In this document: piece by piece, positions 11,625 through 22,315 of the stretch | Layout: the number at the start of each line of letters is the position of its first letter | How positions within the stretch are numbered: the stretch's first letter is position 1 | Assembly: GCF_902635505.1 (NCBI RefSeq) | Contig: NC_045429.1 | Span: 131,244,304 to 131,308,303, forward strand | Origin: Sarcophilus harrisii | Lineage: Eukaryota > Chordata > Mammalia > Dasyuromorphia > Dasyuridae | Direction: 5' to 3' | Length of the DNA: 64,000 nt | The notes under the pieces: model-generated | The model's database searches: none | What the model saw: the letters and a program-made list of their open reading frames with translations, nothing else | What the model was told of the DNA's origin: nothing | Program-made: the position numbers and the translations under genes

Positions 11625-12150
11625 TCAGCTCCCACTGACTTCTTAGTCTCTTTCTCACTTCCCACTGACTCCTCAAATGTATTGCAAACTGGTTTCCCTA
11701 TCTATCCATCACTCAACTCAAACTATTCTCTTTAAGTTCACCAATGATCTTCTTGTTGCTAAATCTAAGGAAATTTTCTCAGTCTTCATAATTCTGTGAG
11801 AATACTATCCATGCCCTATTTCCTTATATTTATGTATGGCCCAAAACCCTATCTAGAGTCTTCTCACTCTAGATTTTTTTCTTGATGACCTCATCAACTA
11901 CCCTGAGACCAATTTCTCCGCAGACTCTCAAATTAATATAGAGCTAACCTTTTATTTCTCTCTAAAGTTCAAAAACCTACATCATCAACTCTGTTGAATA
12001 CCTCCACCTGAATATCCCAAAGGTATCTCAAATTCATTATATATAAAATAAAATTCACTTTTCTTAAATCTCTTCTAGACTTCACTATTTCTTTCAATTG
12101 TATCATCTATACATGTTTGCAACAACAGATACATCCACAACTCCTCACTT
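11625..12150 (+). mobile_element. L2 ORF2 fragment
   Basis: Order and wording follow L2 reverse transcriptase DNA: 'ttcaccaatgatcttcttgt', 'tgctaaatctaagg', then 'tcctcatcaact'-like and 'ggtatctcaaattcatta'. Dead and diverged. Confidence 0.65.
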
Positions 12151-12179
12151 TCACCCTAGAATATCACATTCATCCAAAA

Positions 12180-12355
12180 GACAATGGGAAATGTGGGATT
12201 GTAGATTGAGAGACATTAGGATTGGATAAATAGATGAGAGCCATCTGCACAGAGTGATAAATTCATGGCAGTCAATAAATTCAACAAGTGAAACAAATAA
12301 GGGGAAAAGAGAGGTCCCAAGATAGAGCTTTGGTGGATACTCATTGTTACTTTTT
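12180..12355 (-). mobile_element. L2 ORF2 fragment, opposite strand
   Basis: Antisense L2 wording, 'gagagccatctgcacagagt' and 'caagatagagctttggtgga', matching the reverse complement of the L2 'ccctgggctctgtcctgggc' region. Confidence 0.6.
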
Positions 12356-12377
12356 GTGACATTCAATTTTATTTATA

Positions 12378-12424
12378 AAACATATATATATATTTCTATA
12401 CATATATATGCATATATATATAAT
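12378..12424. repeat. (TA)n-type simple repeat
   Basis: Alternating TA with occasional C/G. Confidence 0.85.
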
Positions 12425-13010
12425 CTATAAAATATTAAAAAAATTGTGGGATCTAAATCTCTAAAGTTCCTTATAGCTCTGACATGTTATAACCTATAGT
12501 CTAAAACTTATTACACATTCATGTTTGTTTAAATTTACTTTTATTTAAATGTCAAAAATATATTTTTCTACTTAAAATGATAGTGACGGGGAGATAGACC
12601 TTCCAATTCTGACATTCTGGTATTTTAGAGGGAAGAAGTAGATTAGAAAGAAGAGAAGCATCTGGTTTCTAACGGCTCAGGAAAGACAATTCTAATCATC
12701 TAAGCCAATTTTTAAGGGTAGATATCCACATGCCCATAACAATCTCTTTTATATCTCACTAAAATCACTCATGTGATAACTTAAGCCCATTATCTCTTTT
12801 CGGAGGGTTTTCACTGAAAATGTAAAACAGTGGGTCACCACCCTCTGAAGAGTAATACTTTGCAGTTCAGGCTTGGAAGAGGGAAAAGAAAAGACGATAT
12901 TATGGAATTGGCAAAGTATGTTTTCAGCCTACCTTCTCATCCCTTTTTTCAGCAAGTCTGTATCTGTTGTGAGCTACTCACTCCATTTTCAATATCTCCA
13001 GTGTCTTGGC
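12425..13010. other. no recognised feature
   Basis: AT-rich, no family match. The 94-codon frame from 12830 runs into the dispersed repeat at 13011 and is not supported. Confidence 0.5.
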
Positions 13011-13195
13011 TAAGGATGTGTTGGAATCATTTCCAACCAGCCGGATTGTTAAATTTTCAGTGTGAGCATTTACACCTAGGAAATCAGCAAATGCTACAAA
13101 TAAGCATTGCTTGATTGATTGTCTAGATTTAAGAAGGTAATGGAGAAAATGTTAATGATAAAGATGAAAGATTTTTTTAAAGTGCATGTTCAGTA
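13011..13195 (+). repeat. unassigned dispersed repeat, copy 1
   Basis: Contains 'ggatgtgttggaa', 'attgttaaattttcagtgtg', 'gcatttacacctaggaaatc', 'gcaaatgctacaaat', 'gattgtctagatttaagaag' and 'atggagaaaatgttaatga'. The same words in the same order recur near 14955, 33352 and 57335, all on the plus strand. Confidence 0.8.
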
Positions 13196-13242
13196 TCTTC
13201 AAGTAATCATTGCCCCTTAAGGAGTTAATAATCTAATAAGAA

Positions 13243-13320
13243 GACATATTATATATATATATATATATATATATAATTATATATAATATTATACATAAAA
13301 ACACATATACATACATACAT
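13243..13320. repeat. (TA)n-type simple repeat
   Basis: TA run followed by ACATACAT units. Confidence 0.9.
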
Positions 13321-13449
13321 CCATATTTTCAACACAGATCCAAAATTGGTTCAGTGCCTGCTCACCTTTCCTTTAAAAATTTGTGAGATTGTAGGAACCT
13401 GAGAGATTGAAGGAGAGGAAAAATATGATCATGTAGGAGAGGGATGCTA

Positions 13450-14205
13450 CCTACGCTGGATCTTAAAGGGAATATAAACACTTCAAAGGGCAGAGATGGA
13501 CCCAGGCCAAGACTTTATTCCATGCTTGGGAAAAGCATGCAAGTAGTCCAGTTCAGGGAATGGAACGTGTAGAGACCAGAGGTGGGATACTAAGGAAATT
13601 AGTTGTAGAGATGAGTGGGAGCCAGGATTGTGGAGGGCTGAATCTAGTGGTTGTAGTGGGTTTGGAAAAGAGGGGTGACTTTCACCCAAGTGAGGAAAGG
13701 AGTCAAAAAACACTTAATGTCCTCATGGTGTGTCCATTGAGTCTGGAAAGAAGAGAGAGACTCAAACAATATTGTCCTGAGACAGAAAGTAGGGAAGTCA
13801 TTGCAGACATGGGGAGAATGTGAGTCAATGTGTAGAGACAGGGGAAGAATGATAATGGAGGGCAGAAAGAGTAATTTAATTTCCAAGGGAAATAATGTGA
13901 GATGGATAGGATAAGAGTCAGTTTATGGAGGGCCTTGAATATCAGGAAGTGATGCTTTATTAGACAGGTAATGGGACACTAGTGAGGTTGTGGAATGACC
14001 TTATGGTGATGTATTAGGAAAATGACTCATATCAGAATGATGACTTGTGGAGGGAAGAAGACTATTTGAGAGACTATTAGAATTCTAACAGTGAGAGAAG
14101 ATGAGAGCCTGGACTAGGATATGGTATGGATAGTGGGTCAGGGGGACTTGATTATGAGAAACACTGTGAAGGTAGAAATGGCAGGACTAACTGAATGTAA
14201 AGGGC
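13450..14205 (-). mobile_element. L2 3' half, minus strand
   Basis: Antisense L2 wording throughout: 'gggccttgaatatcaggaag', 'gaatgaccttatggtgatg', 'gagactattagaattctaac', 'gatgagagcctggactagga' and 'gaaggtagaaatggcaggac'. This corresponds to the end of ORF2 and 3' UTR. The overlapping frames at 13483-13886 are by-products of it. Confidence 0.68.
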
Positions 14206-14234
14206 AAGGAAGATAAAAAAAAAAAAAAACCCAA

Positions 14235-14600
14235 AAATTTTTCCTTCATCCACTCCCAATGTATTTCTCCAACATTATTTTCCAAATTCTCCATGTTCCA
14301 GCCAAACTGGGTCATGTGTTGTTCCCCAAATATGCTTTGAACTTTCATCCATCTTTTGCTTCTGATCATACCATTCTTTTTGCTTGGAATACACTTGTTT
14401 CCATCTCTACCAGCTGAAGCAAAGTTTCATCAAAACTTCAATCCTCTGCTCAAATAGCTTTCTTCCCAGAAGCTGCCCTTAGTCACATTAGCTAGAAGTG
14501 ATTTTTCCCTCTTCTGAATACCTCTGAAATATCTTCTCTCATTATGACACATTTTATACTATCTTGGATTATAACAACATATAGCAAACTTCAGAAATAA
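14235..14600 (+). mobile_element. L2 3' region
   Basis: Sense L2 wording: 'ttgcttggaatacacttgtt', 'aagcaaagtttcatcaaaac', 'ttcttcccagaagctgccct' and 'tgacacattttatactatct'. Confidence 0.68.
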
Positions 14601-14604
14601 TCAT

Positions 14605-14765
14605 AATTTTGCAATCAATTGATAAATAAGCATTTATTAAACGCCACTTATGGACCAGGTACTGTGCTAAGTGTTTGAGATATATGTACAAAGAAAATAA
14701 CAACAATTCCTACTGCAAAGAGCTTACATTCTATTCTGGCAAGGGAATTAAGTGTTTACAATGAT
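14605..14765 (-). mobile_element. L2 3' end, minus strand
   Basis: 'aataagcatttattaaacgc', 'ccaggtactgtgctaagtgt' and 'aaagagcttacattctattc' are the reverse complement of the L2 tail. Confidence 0.75.
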
Positions 14766-14954
14766 GTAAGTCTGTGTACCCTAACAATAGCAGACATAGT
14801 AGACCTTCTTCTACATGTGAAATTTTGATAAGATTATTTACTAGTTGTTCACTTACTTTGTTTAAGTTTTCTGGTATATTATCTTTTGTAGTTTGCAGTT
14901 GACAATTCATTTTTTTTTTTTTAACTTGGAAGGCAATGGGTGAAGTGGGAAGAG

Positions 14955-15150
14955 AATTAGAGATGTGCTGGCGACAATTGGAAAGCCTTGAGAATTTATG
15001 TTTAAATTTTTAGTGTAAGTATTTATACCCCAGAAATCAAAAAACCTTACAAATCAGGGTTTATCTTGTTTTGTTGATTTTCTAGACTTGAGAAATTAAC
15101 AGAGAAAATCTAATACAGTAGATTAAATTGAAAAGTGTATGCTAACATAT
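14955..15150 (+). repeat. unassigned dispersed repeat, copy 2
   Basis: 'gagatgtgctggcgac', 'taaatttttagtgtaagtat', 'ttataccccagaaatc', 'ttgttgattttctagacttg' and 'cagagaaaatctaatacag' follow the order of copy 1. Confidence 0.75.
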
Positions 15151-16574
15151 ATATGTTTGCCCCAAAGCTGATCATTAAATATTTACCAGCACCCTTAGGA
15201 CGGGATAGAAGGAGATATAGAAAGAAGGAAAATCAGTTGATTTCTCAAACACTGAAAGATTAATCTGAAACTTGAATTCCAGTTTTTTAAAAGCAGCATT
15301 ATTAAAAGGTTATATATTCCTGTTCACATTCATATTCAACTTCACCTTATTTGAAGGATGGAATTAAGTGTAGCTTAACATTTCCAAATTTCCCTTAGAA
15401 ATGTTTCAAGAAACTCCAAAATCCCTTTGAGAAAAGATAGTTTTGAGCCATTCTGCTTTGAAACTAATACTGTCTTCTATGATTTGGTGAGAGTGAGAAA
15501 ACAGTTCCCTAGTTCTCCATTATTTATTCTGCACTTTCTCTGTGAAGATGCCATGTTTTCCCTCAAAAACAAGTCCATTCTAAATGTCACCACCACACAC
15601 CCCATCTGGGCTCTAAGAATCAAGCTGCCTTCTCTGTGAATCAGATGTTGTCACTCACTGTTAAGAGCCTTGGAGCTGAACTTTGTTGGCAGTTGGGATG
15701 AGGCTGGCCACGGCAGGAGAGGTTGTAGCTCACCCCTCTGAGGCTACTGAAAAGAGCCATCCTTATTTTCCTGGAGAAGGCCATTGGAGAAGAAAGACCA
15801 TAATAATAGTCTCTTTCATCATTGCTTCTCTCATCCTTTTAGAAATATGTAATTAAAACAAAAACTAATAAGCCTCATTTAAGAATGTAGTTATTTTGCT
15901 CGGTCAAATTGCCACTTGAAACACTTTATCTCTATGAGGTTTTTGGAAAAGGGGACAGAAGGCAAGTTAACATAGCATGGAGTCTCTAAATTGCACATTT
16001 CACACATTACAACTAATAATAAGGACGTGCAGTGCAAGATAGTGCAGACAGTCTTGAAATAGTCGTATATCCTTGTACATGAGTTCTGAAATGATGGGGA
16101 GTGGGCAATGATGCTGGGAAAGTTCTTGGGGGGGAAAAGTCCTGTTTCCTGCCTACCAACATCATTTCCCCATAATACTCCCTTGTACCCTTCCCTACCA
16201 CATGACTTCTTCCAGAAAAAAAAAAAACAAACCCAGCAAGGAAATGTCTTGGAGAGATAGAGCTCAAAGGAAACTGGCTCTGAGAAAAAGTCTTCTTCCA
16301 TAAATGAAAACTCATTTCATTCAACCCGATGGATGGATATATCTAATTCTACTTATCAATGTTTATATACAATACAAAGGACTCAAAAATACAATTCTTT
16401 AAATCAAGATTTCTTCCAAAAAAAGCTATAGGATTCTATCCTCTAATTTGGGAGAAAGGTTCATACTCTAATTGTTTCCTCCCCCAATCTTACCATTGTG
16501 GAAAGATCCCAGTGTGGCAAGTCCTTCTATTGGCACAGATCAACAACTCATTTGTAATTTATAGTCTTAGATGA
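15151..16574. other. MAS1 3' intergenic DNA, unassigned
   Basis: No repeat family or gene was recognised. The longest frames (15891-16301 and 16013-16324, minus strand, 136 and 103 codons) overlap in different frames, cross an A-run and have no known domain. Confidence 0.5.
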
Positions 16575-16700
16575 TTGCCTGGGACACTGAGAGCTTAAGT
16601 GATTTTCCTGTGTTGACACAACTAGAACACATCAGAGATTGAACTTAAACACAGGCTTTCTTAATCCTAAAGCCATCCATCTGTCTATTATATCATGCTA
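16575..16700 (+). mobile_element. MIR-family SINE
   Basis: 'gagagcttaagtgattttcc', 'gagattgaacttaaacacag' and 'tgtctattatatcatgctac' follow the MIR 3' half. Confidence 0.6.
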
Positions 16701-17237
16701 CCCTAAGATTATTGCCTAACATATTAGGAGTTACCATTTCAAGTTTGCAGAAGCTGCACAGAATTTCAATGTTTCTCTATTGGGTTTAAATACTACAAAG
16801 GAAAAATGTATTTAAAATAAAACCTTTAAAACAATAAAGTATACATGATAAAATTAGTTTTTTTTTTCCTTTTTTCCCTTTTACTCTTTCAAAAGAATCC
16901 AACTTCTAATAAATACTTCTGTTGGTTTTTTTTCTGGGAATATTTGTAAATCTTTCATCTAAAAGTCTTATCTTACACTCCTTGGGATAATGCCATCACA
17001 CAATCTTAGAGGGTAGAGGAAGGTACAAAATTAATGGAGGCGTGACGTAAGAGTAGGCAGGTCCAGAAGTCACGGCTCAAGGGTACAATCCAATAATCTA
17101 CCTGCATCTGGTAAGGACGCCAGCTATCCCATATATAAAATCAGGTTACAGTGCATTCCAGGGATTGTCCAGGAGATGTCCGACTCCCCATCTGGAGTGT
17201 CAAGCAGCACAAATCCCCAAGAGGAAGACCCTGAGCT
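16701..17237 (-). other. MAS1 3' flank / probable 3' UTR
   Basis: Unique DNA directly downstream of the MAS1 stop. No clear AATAAA is seen on the minus strand close to the gene, so the 3' end of the transcript is not placed. A poly-T run is at 16858-16867. Confidence 0.45.
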
Positions 17238-18215
17238 TCAGACCACTGTCTCCACAGCGATCACATCAGGGTTGTCTTCCTGGCGTCTCACTTGCATCTC
17301 ATCTTTGAAAGCCCTGTTGAGGACAACCTTTAAGGACTCCTTGAACGGTTTCTTCTTGCTGCTGCCCACAAAGAAGTAAATAAAAGGGTTTGCACTGCTG
17401 TTGATGGTGGAGAAGAGAAGGGAAATATGGTGCATGTTGCCAAAAGTTGGCCAGTACTCGTAGTACAGGAGGTAAAGGAGTCTCATGGGCATGGCGAAAA
17501 TGAGGAAGATGATGATGGTGACCATGATGACTATGTAGAGTTTGGATGAGTGAGAAGTCCAGCTGTTCCTGCGGATCTTCACCACCAGGATCACGCTGGA
17601 GACCACCATGAGAGGCGTGAACACGAGGAAGCTCAGGATGGAGATGAAAATAATGACGGCCCTGCAGTCACTCTGGGAATGGCCCTTCCTCCCAATGTCT
17701 ATGCACATGACATGCTCCATGGTGGTCACCAAGCAGGAAAGGGCCCAGAGCAGGCCACAGACACAGGCGGACTGGTGCTTGGGCCGGTGACAGCGGTACC
17801 AGATGGGGTACAGGACCGACAGGCAACGCTCTACGCTGATGGCTGTCAGGAGGTAGAGGCCCGTGTTGTAGCCAAACAGAAAGGTCACCGACAACGTTAC
17901 GATGGTGTAATAGTACCCAGAAGAGAGCTCGTAATCCAGAGCATAGTCAACCGATAAGATAAAGATACAAAAGAGCAGAGAGATGTCGGCAATAGACAGG
18001 TGGGTGATGTAGACGGTGAAGGGGTTCCGCCTCATTCGGAAACAGAGAAACCACAGGAGAATTCCATTTTCCACAAAGCCCAGGGGAGAGATGCTCATGA
18101 TGACCCAGTGCACGATTGGGATTTTCCGATCCACATCTCCCGAGGAAGTGTTCCTATGGCTGGAAGTGTTCCCTGGTGTTTCAGGGATGAGAGATGTCAG
18201 GTTTGCTTCATCCAT
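17238..18215 (-). CDS. MAS1: MAS1 proto-oncogene, Mas G-protein-coupled receptor
   Basis: Intact single-exon frame of 325 codons plus TGA, the same length as human MAS1, with near-identical stretches such as IPIVHWVIMSISP, GFVENGILLWFLCFRMRRNP and LLFSTINSSANPFIYFFVGS. Class A GPCR layout: glycosylated N-terminus (N5-L-T, N16-T-S, N22-T-S), TM1 about 32-58, TM2 66-90 with D77, TM3 102-128 followed by E129-R130-C131 in place of DRY (usual for Mas-related receptors), TM4 148-168, TM5 185-212, TM6 223-250 with FAMP in place of CWxP, TM7 260-283 with NPFIY at 276-280, then a basic helix 8 (SSKKKPFKESL) and a tail ending VETVV. The ATG is the one matching the family start; +4 is G, -3 is C. The family is a plasma-membrane receptor reported to answer angiotensin-(1-7) and to couple to Gq-type signals; function here is by homology. 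No stops or frameshifts, so probably functional. MRGPR paralogues are the only alternative, and the sequence is far closer to MAS1. Confidence 0.97.
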   Translation of the reverse strand: MDEANLTSLIPETPGNTSSHRNTSSGDVDRKIPIVHWVIMSISPLGFVENGILLWFLCFRMRRNPFTVYITHLSIADISLLFCIFILSVDYALDYELSSGYYYTIVTLSVTFLFGYNTGLYLLTAISVERCLSVLYPIWYRCHRPKHQSACVCGLLWALSCLVTTMEHVMCIDIGRKGHSQSDCRAVIIFISILSFLVFTPLMVVSSVILVVKIRRNSWTSHSSKLYIVIMVTIIIFLIFAMPMRLLYLLYYEYWPTFGNMHHISLLFSTINSSANPFIYFFVGSSKKKPFKESLKVVLNRAFKDEMQVRRQEDNPDVIAVETVV

Positions 18216-18283
18216 GAGGGGGTCTCAGAGCGGGGCTTCTGTTCTGGGAACAGTTCCACAAATATGCCATGCAATCAGCGAGC
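18216..18283 (-). other. MAS1: predicted MAS1 5' UTR part of the coding exon with splice acceptor
   Basis: Reading the minus strand, a pyrimidine-rich tract (tttctctctcctgcttag) ends at 18284, giving a good 3' splice site 68 bases before the MAS1 ATG. Mammalian MAS1 genes are known to carry upstream non-coding exons, so the exon probably starts at 18283. No branch point or upstream donor could be proved, and an unspliced transcript starting further upstream remains possible. Confidence 0.5.
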
Positions 18284-18429
18284 CTAAGCAGGAGAGAGAA
18301 ATTCAACAGGAATAGTTATAAGGGGTACGCTCTAAATCTTTTTAAGGAGAGAAATACAATTTCTTTCTGAGGATGACAGTGATGGGGAAGGGTGATTCTG
18401 TGACCTTTCATGATCCCCACTACCTTTAT
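18284..18429. other. intronic or upstream MAS1 DNA
   Basis: Unique spacer between the predicted splice acceptor and the AT minisatellite. Confidence 0.4.
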
Positions 18430-19308
18430 AATTCTATATTAATGTGCATGTATGTGTATATGTATATAAATAATATATATACAATAATCTATATTATATA
18501 TATGTAATGCATATACATATATTAAATATATTATAGATATGTATGATAGTAAATCTTTATAATACATGTGTATATATTACATATATATCCTCTACATGTA
18601 CATGTATATTATAAATATTTCTAATATAGGTCTATATTAGACATATGTATATGTATACTCTAAATATTTATTATATGTATGTATATTACATATATAATAT
18701 ATACATATATGTATATTATAAATATTTATAAGAGATGTGTGTATATATTACATATATTTTACACATGTCTATGCATATTATAAATATTTATAATATATGC
18801 ATATATTACACATATATTATATACACATAAATGATATTGTGAATATTTGTGATATTTGTCTATATTACACATATTATATACATGTATATGTGTATTGTAA
18901 ATATTTATGTCTATGCTACATATATTCTATGCATGTATATGTATATTGTAAATATTTATAATAGATGTATATCATATACATGAATGTGTATATTGTGAAA
19001 TATTATATGTGTATGTGTTATATATATATATATATTATATGCATGTATAGGCATATTGTAAATATTTGTAATACGTGTAATGCCACATGTTATTGTATAG
19101 ATGTATGTGCCTACTGTAAATATTTATTACATATACAACATATGCATTGCACACATGTATGTATATATTATAAATATTCTATACATGTATATGTTATAAT
19201 ATATACATGTCTGTGTATATTGTGAATATTTATAATATATGTCTATATTACATATATATTATATACATGTATATGTACATTGTAAATATTTATAATATAT
19301 ATGTGTGT
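18430..19308. repeat. AT-rich minisatellite, about 57-bp period, about 15 units
   Basis: The block is built of units carrying an 'aaatattta' core followed by 'taatatatg', 'tatattacatatatatta' and 'tacatgtatatgtatattg'. The cores fall near 18608, 18660, 18715, 18778, 18839, 18896, 18947, 18996, 19055, 19115, 19169, 19220 and 19281, a spacing of 49-63 bases. It begins about 145 bases upstream of the predicted MAS1 splice acceptor. Short frames read through it on both strands are low-complexity and are not genes. Confidence 0.9.
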
Positions 19309-19345
19309 GGAGAGAGAGAGAGAGAGAGGAGAGAGAGAAATCCCA
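19309..19345. repeat. (GA)n simple repeat
   Basis: An almost pure GA tract closes the minisatellite and runs into the 7SL-like sequence. Confidence 0.9.
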
Positions 19346-19378
19346 GCTACTAGAAGGAGCCTCGTTAAAGCACCAGCT

Positions 19379-19620
19379 TGCCCAGCAGGATGGCACATCC
19401 CTATAGTCCTGCTCCCAGTTGAGGTTGATGATTCACTTGCTTGGGAGCTCTGAGCTGCAATTCCCCAAAGCGTCCACACCAAGTCCTTGGAGGGAGGAGA
19501 TGTGGGGAAGCTGGGAAGCTTGCTGCCTAAGAAAGGGCAAACCAATTCCGACCAAACACAAAACAGGCCAGAGGGCCTCCACTAATCACTGGTGGGATGA
19601 ATGGACACTGGGAGAAAAAA
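19379..19620 (+). pseudogene. 7SL (SRP) RNA retrocopy, 3' truncated
   Basis: The stretch aligns in order with mammalian 7SL RNA: a diverged 5' head (tgcccagcaggatggcac), the 'tatagtcctgctccc...tgggagctctgagctgcaa' block matching the Alu-domain region, then 'gtccacaccaagtcc', 'ttgctgcctaagaaagggc' and 'ctaatcactggtgggatg' matching the S-domain side in the same order. It ends in a short A-run at 19613-19618, as retrocopies do. It is too diverged and too short (about 235 of 300 bases) to be a working SRP RNA gene. It is not an Alu, since the S-domain is retained. A second 7SL-like word (tcccagctactagaagg) sits just before it at 19341. Confidence 0.72.
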
Positions 19621-19991
19621 GAGCACCGGGTTGGGAACTGTTTAGTTCCTAGTCAAAACTTTGTTTGATTCTGAAAAATCTCTAAGTAAAATAGCCAAAC
19701 TTGGTCATAAGAAAATGCCTCTCCAGCTCTTCATTGAAGAGGGTAAAACAGAACTATGGCTATGGAACATTACATATATTCTCAGACTCAATTGATATAT
19801 AGATTAGTTTTTTGTAGAAAATGATTCAATTTTTCTTTCTTTTAAATCTTTGTTCCAGAAGATGGAGATAGTGGAAGAAGGGCTCTATTTGGAAATGAAG
19901 TTGACATAAAAAACAAAAATGTATCAATAGAACATTAAAAAAGAAAAAAAAAGTCACTTCGCCTTCCTCTATCTTATTTTTTCTTCCTTTT
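19621..19991. other. no recognised feature
   Basis: Unique AT-rich DNA between the 7SL retrocopy and the HAL1 target site. Confidence 0.5.
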
Positions 19992-20841
19992 ATAACTGAG
20001 ATGAGGAATCTGGGAAGATGGTGGAGTAGAAAGTAAATTTCAAGCTCTCCAGATTTCCCCCACAAACAGAACAAATTTGTGCCTCAAGGCTAACATAAAT
20101 TGGCGAAAAACCAAGAAGATGGGGCAGAACAGGGGTCTTCCTGGGACAATCCAAAGAAGATCCGAAGAAAGTCCCAGTCTGGGGATTAACCCCTATAAAG
20201 GGCCAACACCTCGGGTCTGGTTCTGCACAAACACAGGGAGGCTGCTGGATGTGGCTGAAGCTTCAGCCACAGCTTGCACCTCCCGGGGAGAATGGGGAAT
20301 CAGGGGTCTGAGCCCAGGGAGACATGGTCCTGGGCGAGGAGGAACCAGCACATGGATGAGTGCAGAAGCAATGGACTCAGGATGCTACTGGCTGGAGCAC
20401 TGGCAGGCAGGGAGAGACGGGAAAGTAGGGGAGCTCTTGGTTTGGGGTTTCAGGTCAGAGAGGAGATCTAAAGGGAAACTGGAGGCACCATACCCCCACT
20501 TCACAATAAGTGGTATTTACACTAATACTTCTCATTTAAAAAAAAAAATGAATCAGCAAAAAAGAACTCCACCATAGAAACTTACTATTGGGAACAGGGA
20601 TAACTGAGGTTCATCTTCAGAGGAGGACACTGATGTAAAAAAAGATTCTTCTACCCCAAAGAATAATGGTAAATGGCTCCATGCTCAGAGAGAATTTATA
20701 GAAGAACTCAAAAAAAAAAAAAAAAAAAAGAATTTAAAAATCAAATGAGACACACTGAGGAAAAACTAAAAAAAATAAAAATAAAAACCATCCAAGAAAA
20801 AGATTATGAAAAACAATTAATCTACTAGAAAAGGAGATACA

Positions 20842-21181
20842 TCTTGTGATTAGAGTATCTGCAAAGAGAAGACTATTAGGGACAGAGTGTGGATCACAAC
20901 GCAGCATTTTCACTTTTTTTGTTGCTTGCATTTTGTTTTCTTCCATTTTTGTATTTTGTTTTCTTTCTAATTTTTTCCTTTTTGATCTTTCTTGTGCAGT
21001 ATGATAATTGTGGAAATATATATAGAAGAACCACACAAAATTAACATATATTGAATTGCTTGCCATATAGGGGAGAGGATAGGGAGGAAGAGAGGGAGAG
21101 AAAAAACACAAGGTTTTGCAAGGGTGAATGTTGAAAAATATCTATGCATATGTTTTGAAAATAAAAAGTTTTAATTAAAAA
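20842..21181 (+). mobile_element. L1 3' end (subfamily B), 5' truncated, inside HAL1
   Basis: Marsupial L1 3' UTR from 'cttgtgat' to 'gttttgaaaataaaaagtt' plus an A-tail. It is flanked by a short duplication (aaaggagatac at 20829-20840, aaagagatac near 21182). Because it sits inside the HAL1 it is the younger insertion. Confidence 0.88.
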
Positions 21182-21421
21182 AAAGAGATACAGAGTTTCA
21201 AAAATGAAAATAACTCTTTGAAAATTAGAATTAGGCAAAGGAAGCCTAGTGAAGCTATGAGAGACCAAGAAATAACAAAACAATATAAAGAATGAAAAAA
21301 TAGAAAAGAACGAGGAACACAAGAAAAACAATAGATCTGGAGAACAGATCACGAAAATATAAAAAATAAAAACAAACATAATACCTGAAAGCTATGACAA
21401 AAAAATTATCTTGACACAATA

Positions 21422-21664
21422 ATGCAAGAGATAATCCAAGAAAATTGGTCTGGAGTGATAGAACGTGTGGGGAAAGTAGAAATAGAACAAATCCACCAAT
21501 CACCACCTCAAAGAGATCCTTTGGGGAAAACATATAGGATTATTGCAGAATGTCAAAACTCCCACATCAAAGAGAAAATCTTGCAAGAAACAAGAAAAAA
21601 AACCAATTTAAATGTGCTGAAGCTGCAATTAGAATTGTACAAGACTTATCAGCAGCCACAATAA
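21422..21664 (+). pseudogene. HAL1/L1 ORF1p fragment (RRM to C-terminal domain)
   Basis: The frame reads QEIIQENW, then EQIHQSPPQRDPLGKTYRI and SHIKEKILQETRKK. This is the order found in L1 ORF1p (a 'P-x-RPTPRHIVIKF'-like segment followed by 'KEKILKAAREK'). Downstream DNA (rattled frames to about 21800) still encodes words like the ORF1p 'YPAKLS' segment (ccagcaaaattatc). It is an ORF1 remnant inside the HAL1 element. There is no intact N-terminal coiled coil in frame. Confidence 0.75.
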
Positions 21665-22295
21665 AAGACCACAGATCTTATACCAGAAACTTAAAGAACT
21701 AGGCCTATGGCCAAAAGTATCATATCCAGCAAAATTATCTATAATATTCCATGAAAAAAATTGGACATTCAATAAAGTTGCAAATTTTCAAAATCTTTAA
21801 ATAAACCTGAACTTAATTGAAAATTTAACATATGAGAACCAATATCAAAAATCAGTTTCAAAGCACTTAACATGGATAAATTATTTATGTTTTTTTACAT
21901 GGAAATGTGTGCCATATATTTAAGATAAACATTGGTAATTAGGTAGCTCAAAAGAAAGACTGTGACAGAGTTAAGGTAAAAATAGCAATTGTGTTACACA
22001 AAAGAGATGCAAAGGAAGAATAGATTACAGAGGCATTAGAGGAGGAAGGAGGGCTTGTAGTTCTGAAAACCTGCTCATATTAGAAATGGGTTAAATAGGC
22101 AACACTAAGTATATATCATGAAAGTGTAGCACCCTTCAAAATCTATAAAGACATAAGATGGAAGGGATGGGCAGAGGGAGAAGAAAAGAGTGGAGGAAGA
22201 AGACAAGAGAAAGATCCATGTGGGGGAGAAGAGTAGTATTAGCAAGGCAGATTAAGGAACAGAATTAAAGCAAAGAGTCAGCAAGGATAACAACT

Positions 22296-22315
22296 GTGTG
22301 TGTGTGTGTGTGTGT
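22296..22315. repeat. (TG)n simple repeat
   Basis: Short TG tract in the HAL1 3' UTR. Confidence 0.85.

Noticed and set aside
13483-13886. Overlapping frames on both strands, 76-87 codons
   Set aside because: They lie in an L2 fossil on the minus strand.
15891-16324. Two overlapping minus-strand frames of 136 and 103 codons
   Set aside because: They use different frames over the same bases, cross an A-run and match no family; the chance frame length is expected in this much AT/GC-mixed DNA.
17550-18315. Open frames on the plus strand across MAS1 (135, 95, 99 and 60 codons)
   Set aside because: They are antisense shadows of the conserved MAS1 coding region; the products are low-quality His/Gly/Glu-rich strings with no domain.
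18430-19308. CRISPR-like regular spacing of the AT repeats
   Set aside because: Units are contiguous, vary in length, have no constant spacer and are eukaryotic minisatellite DNA.
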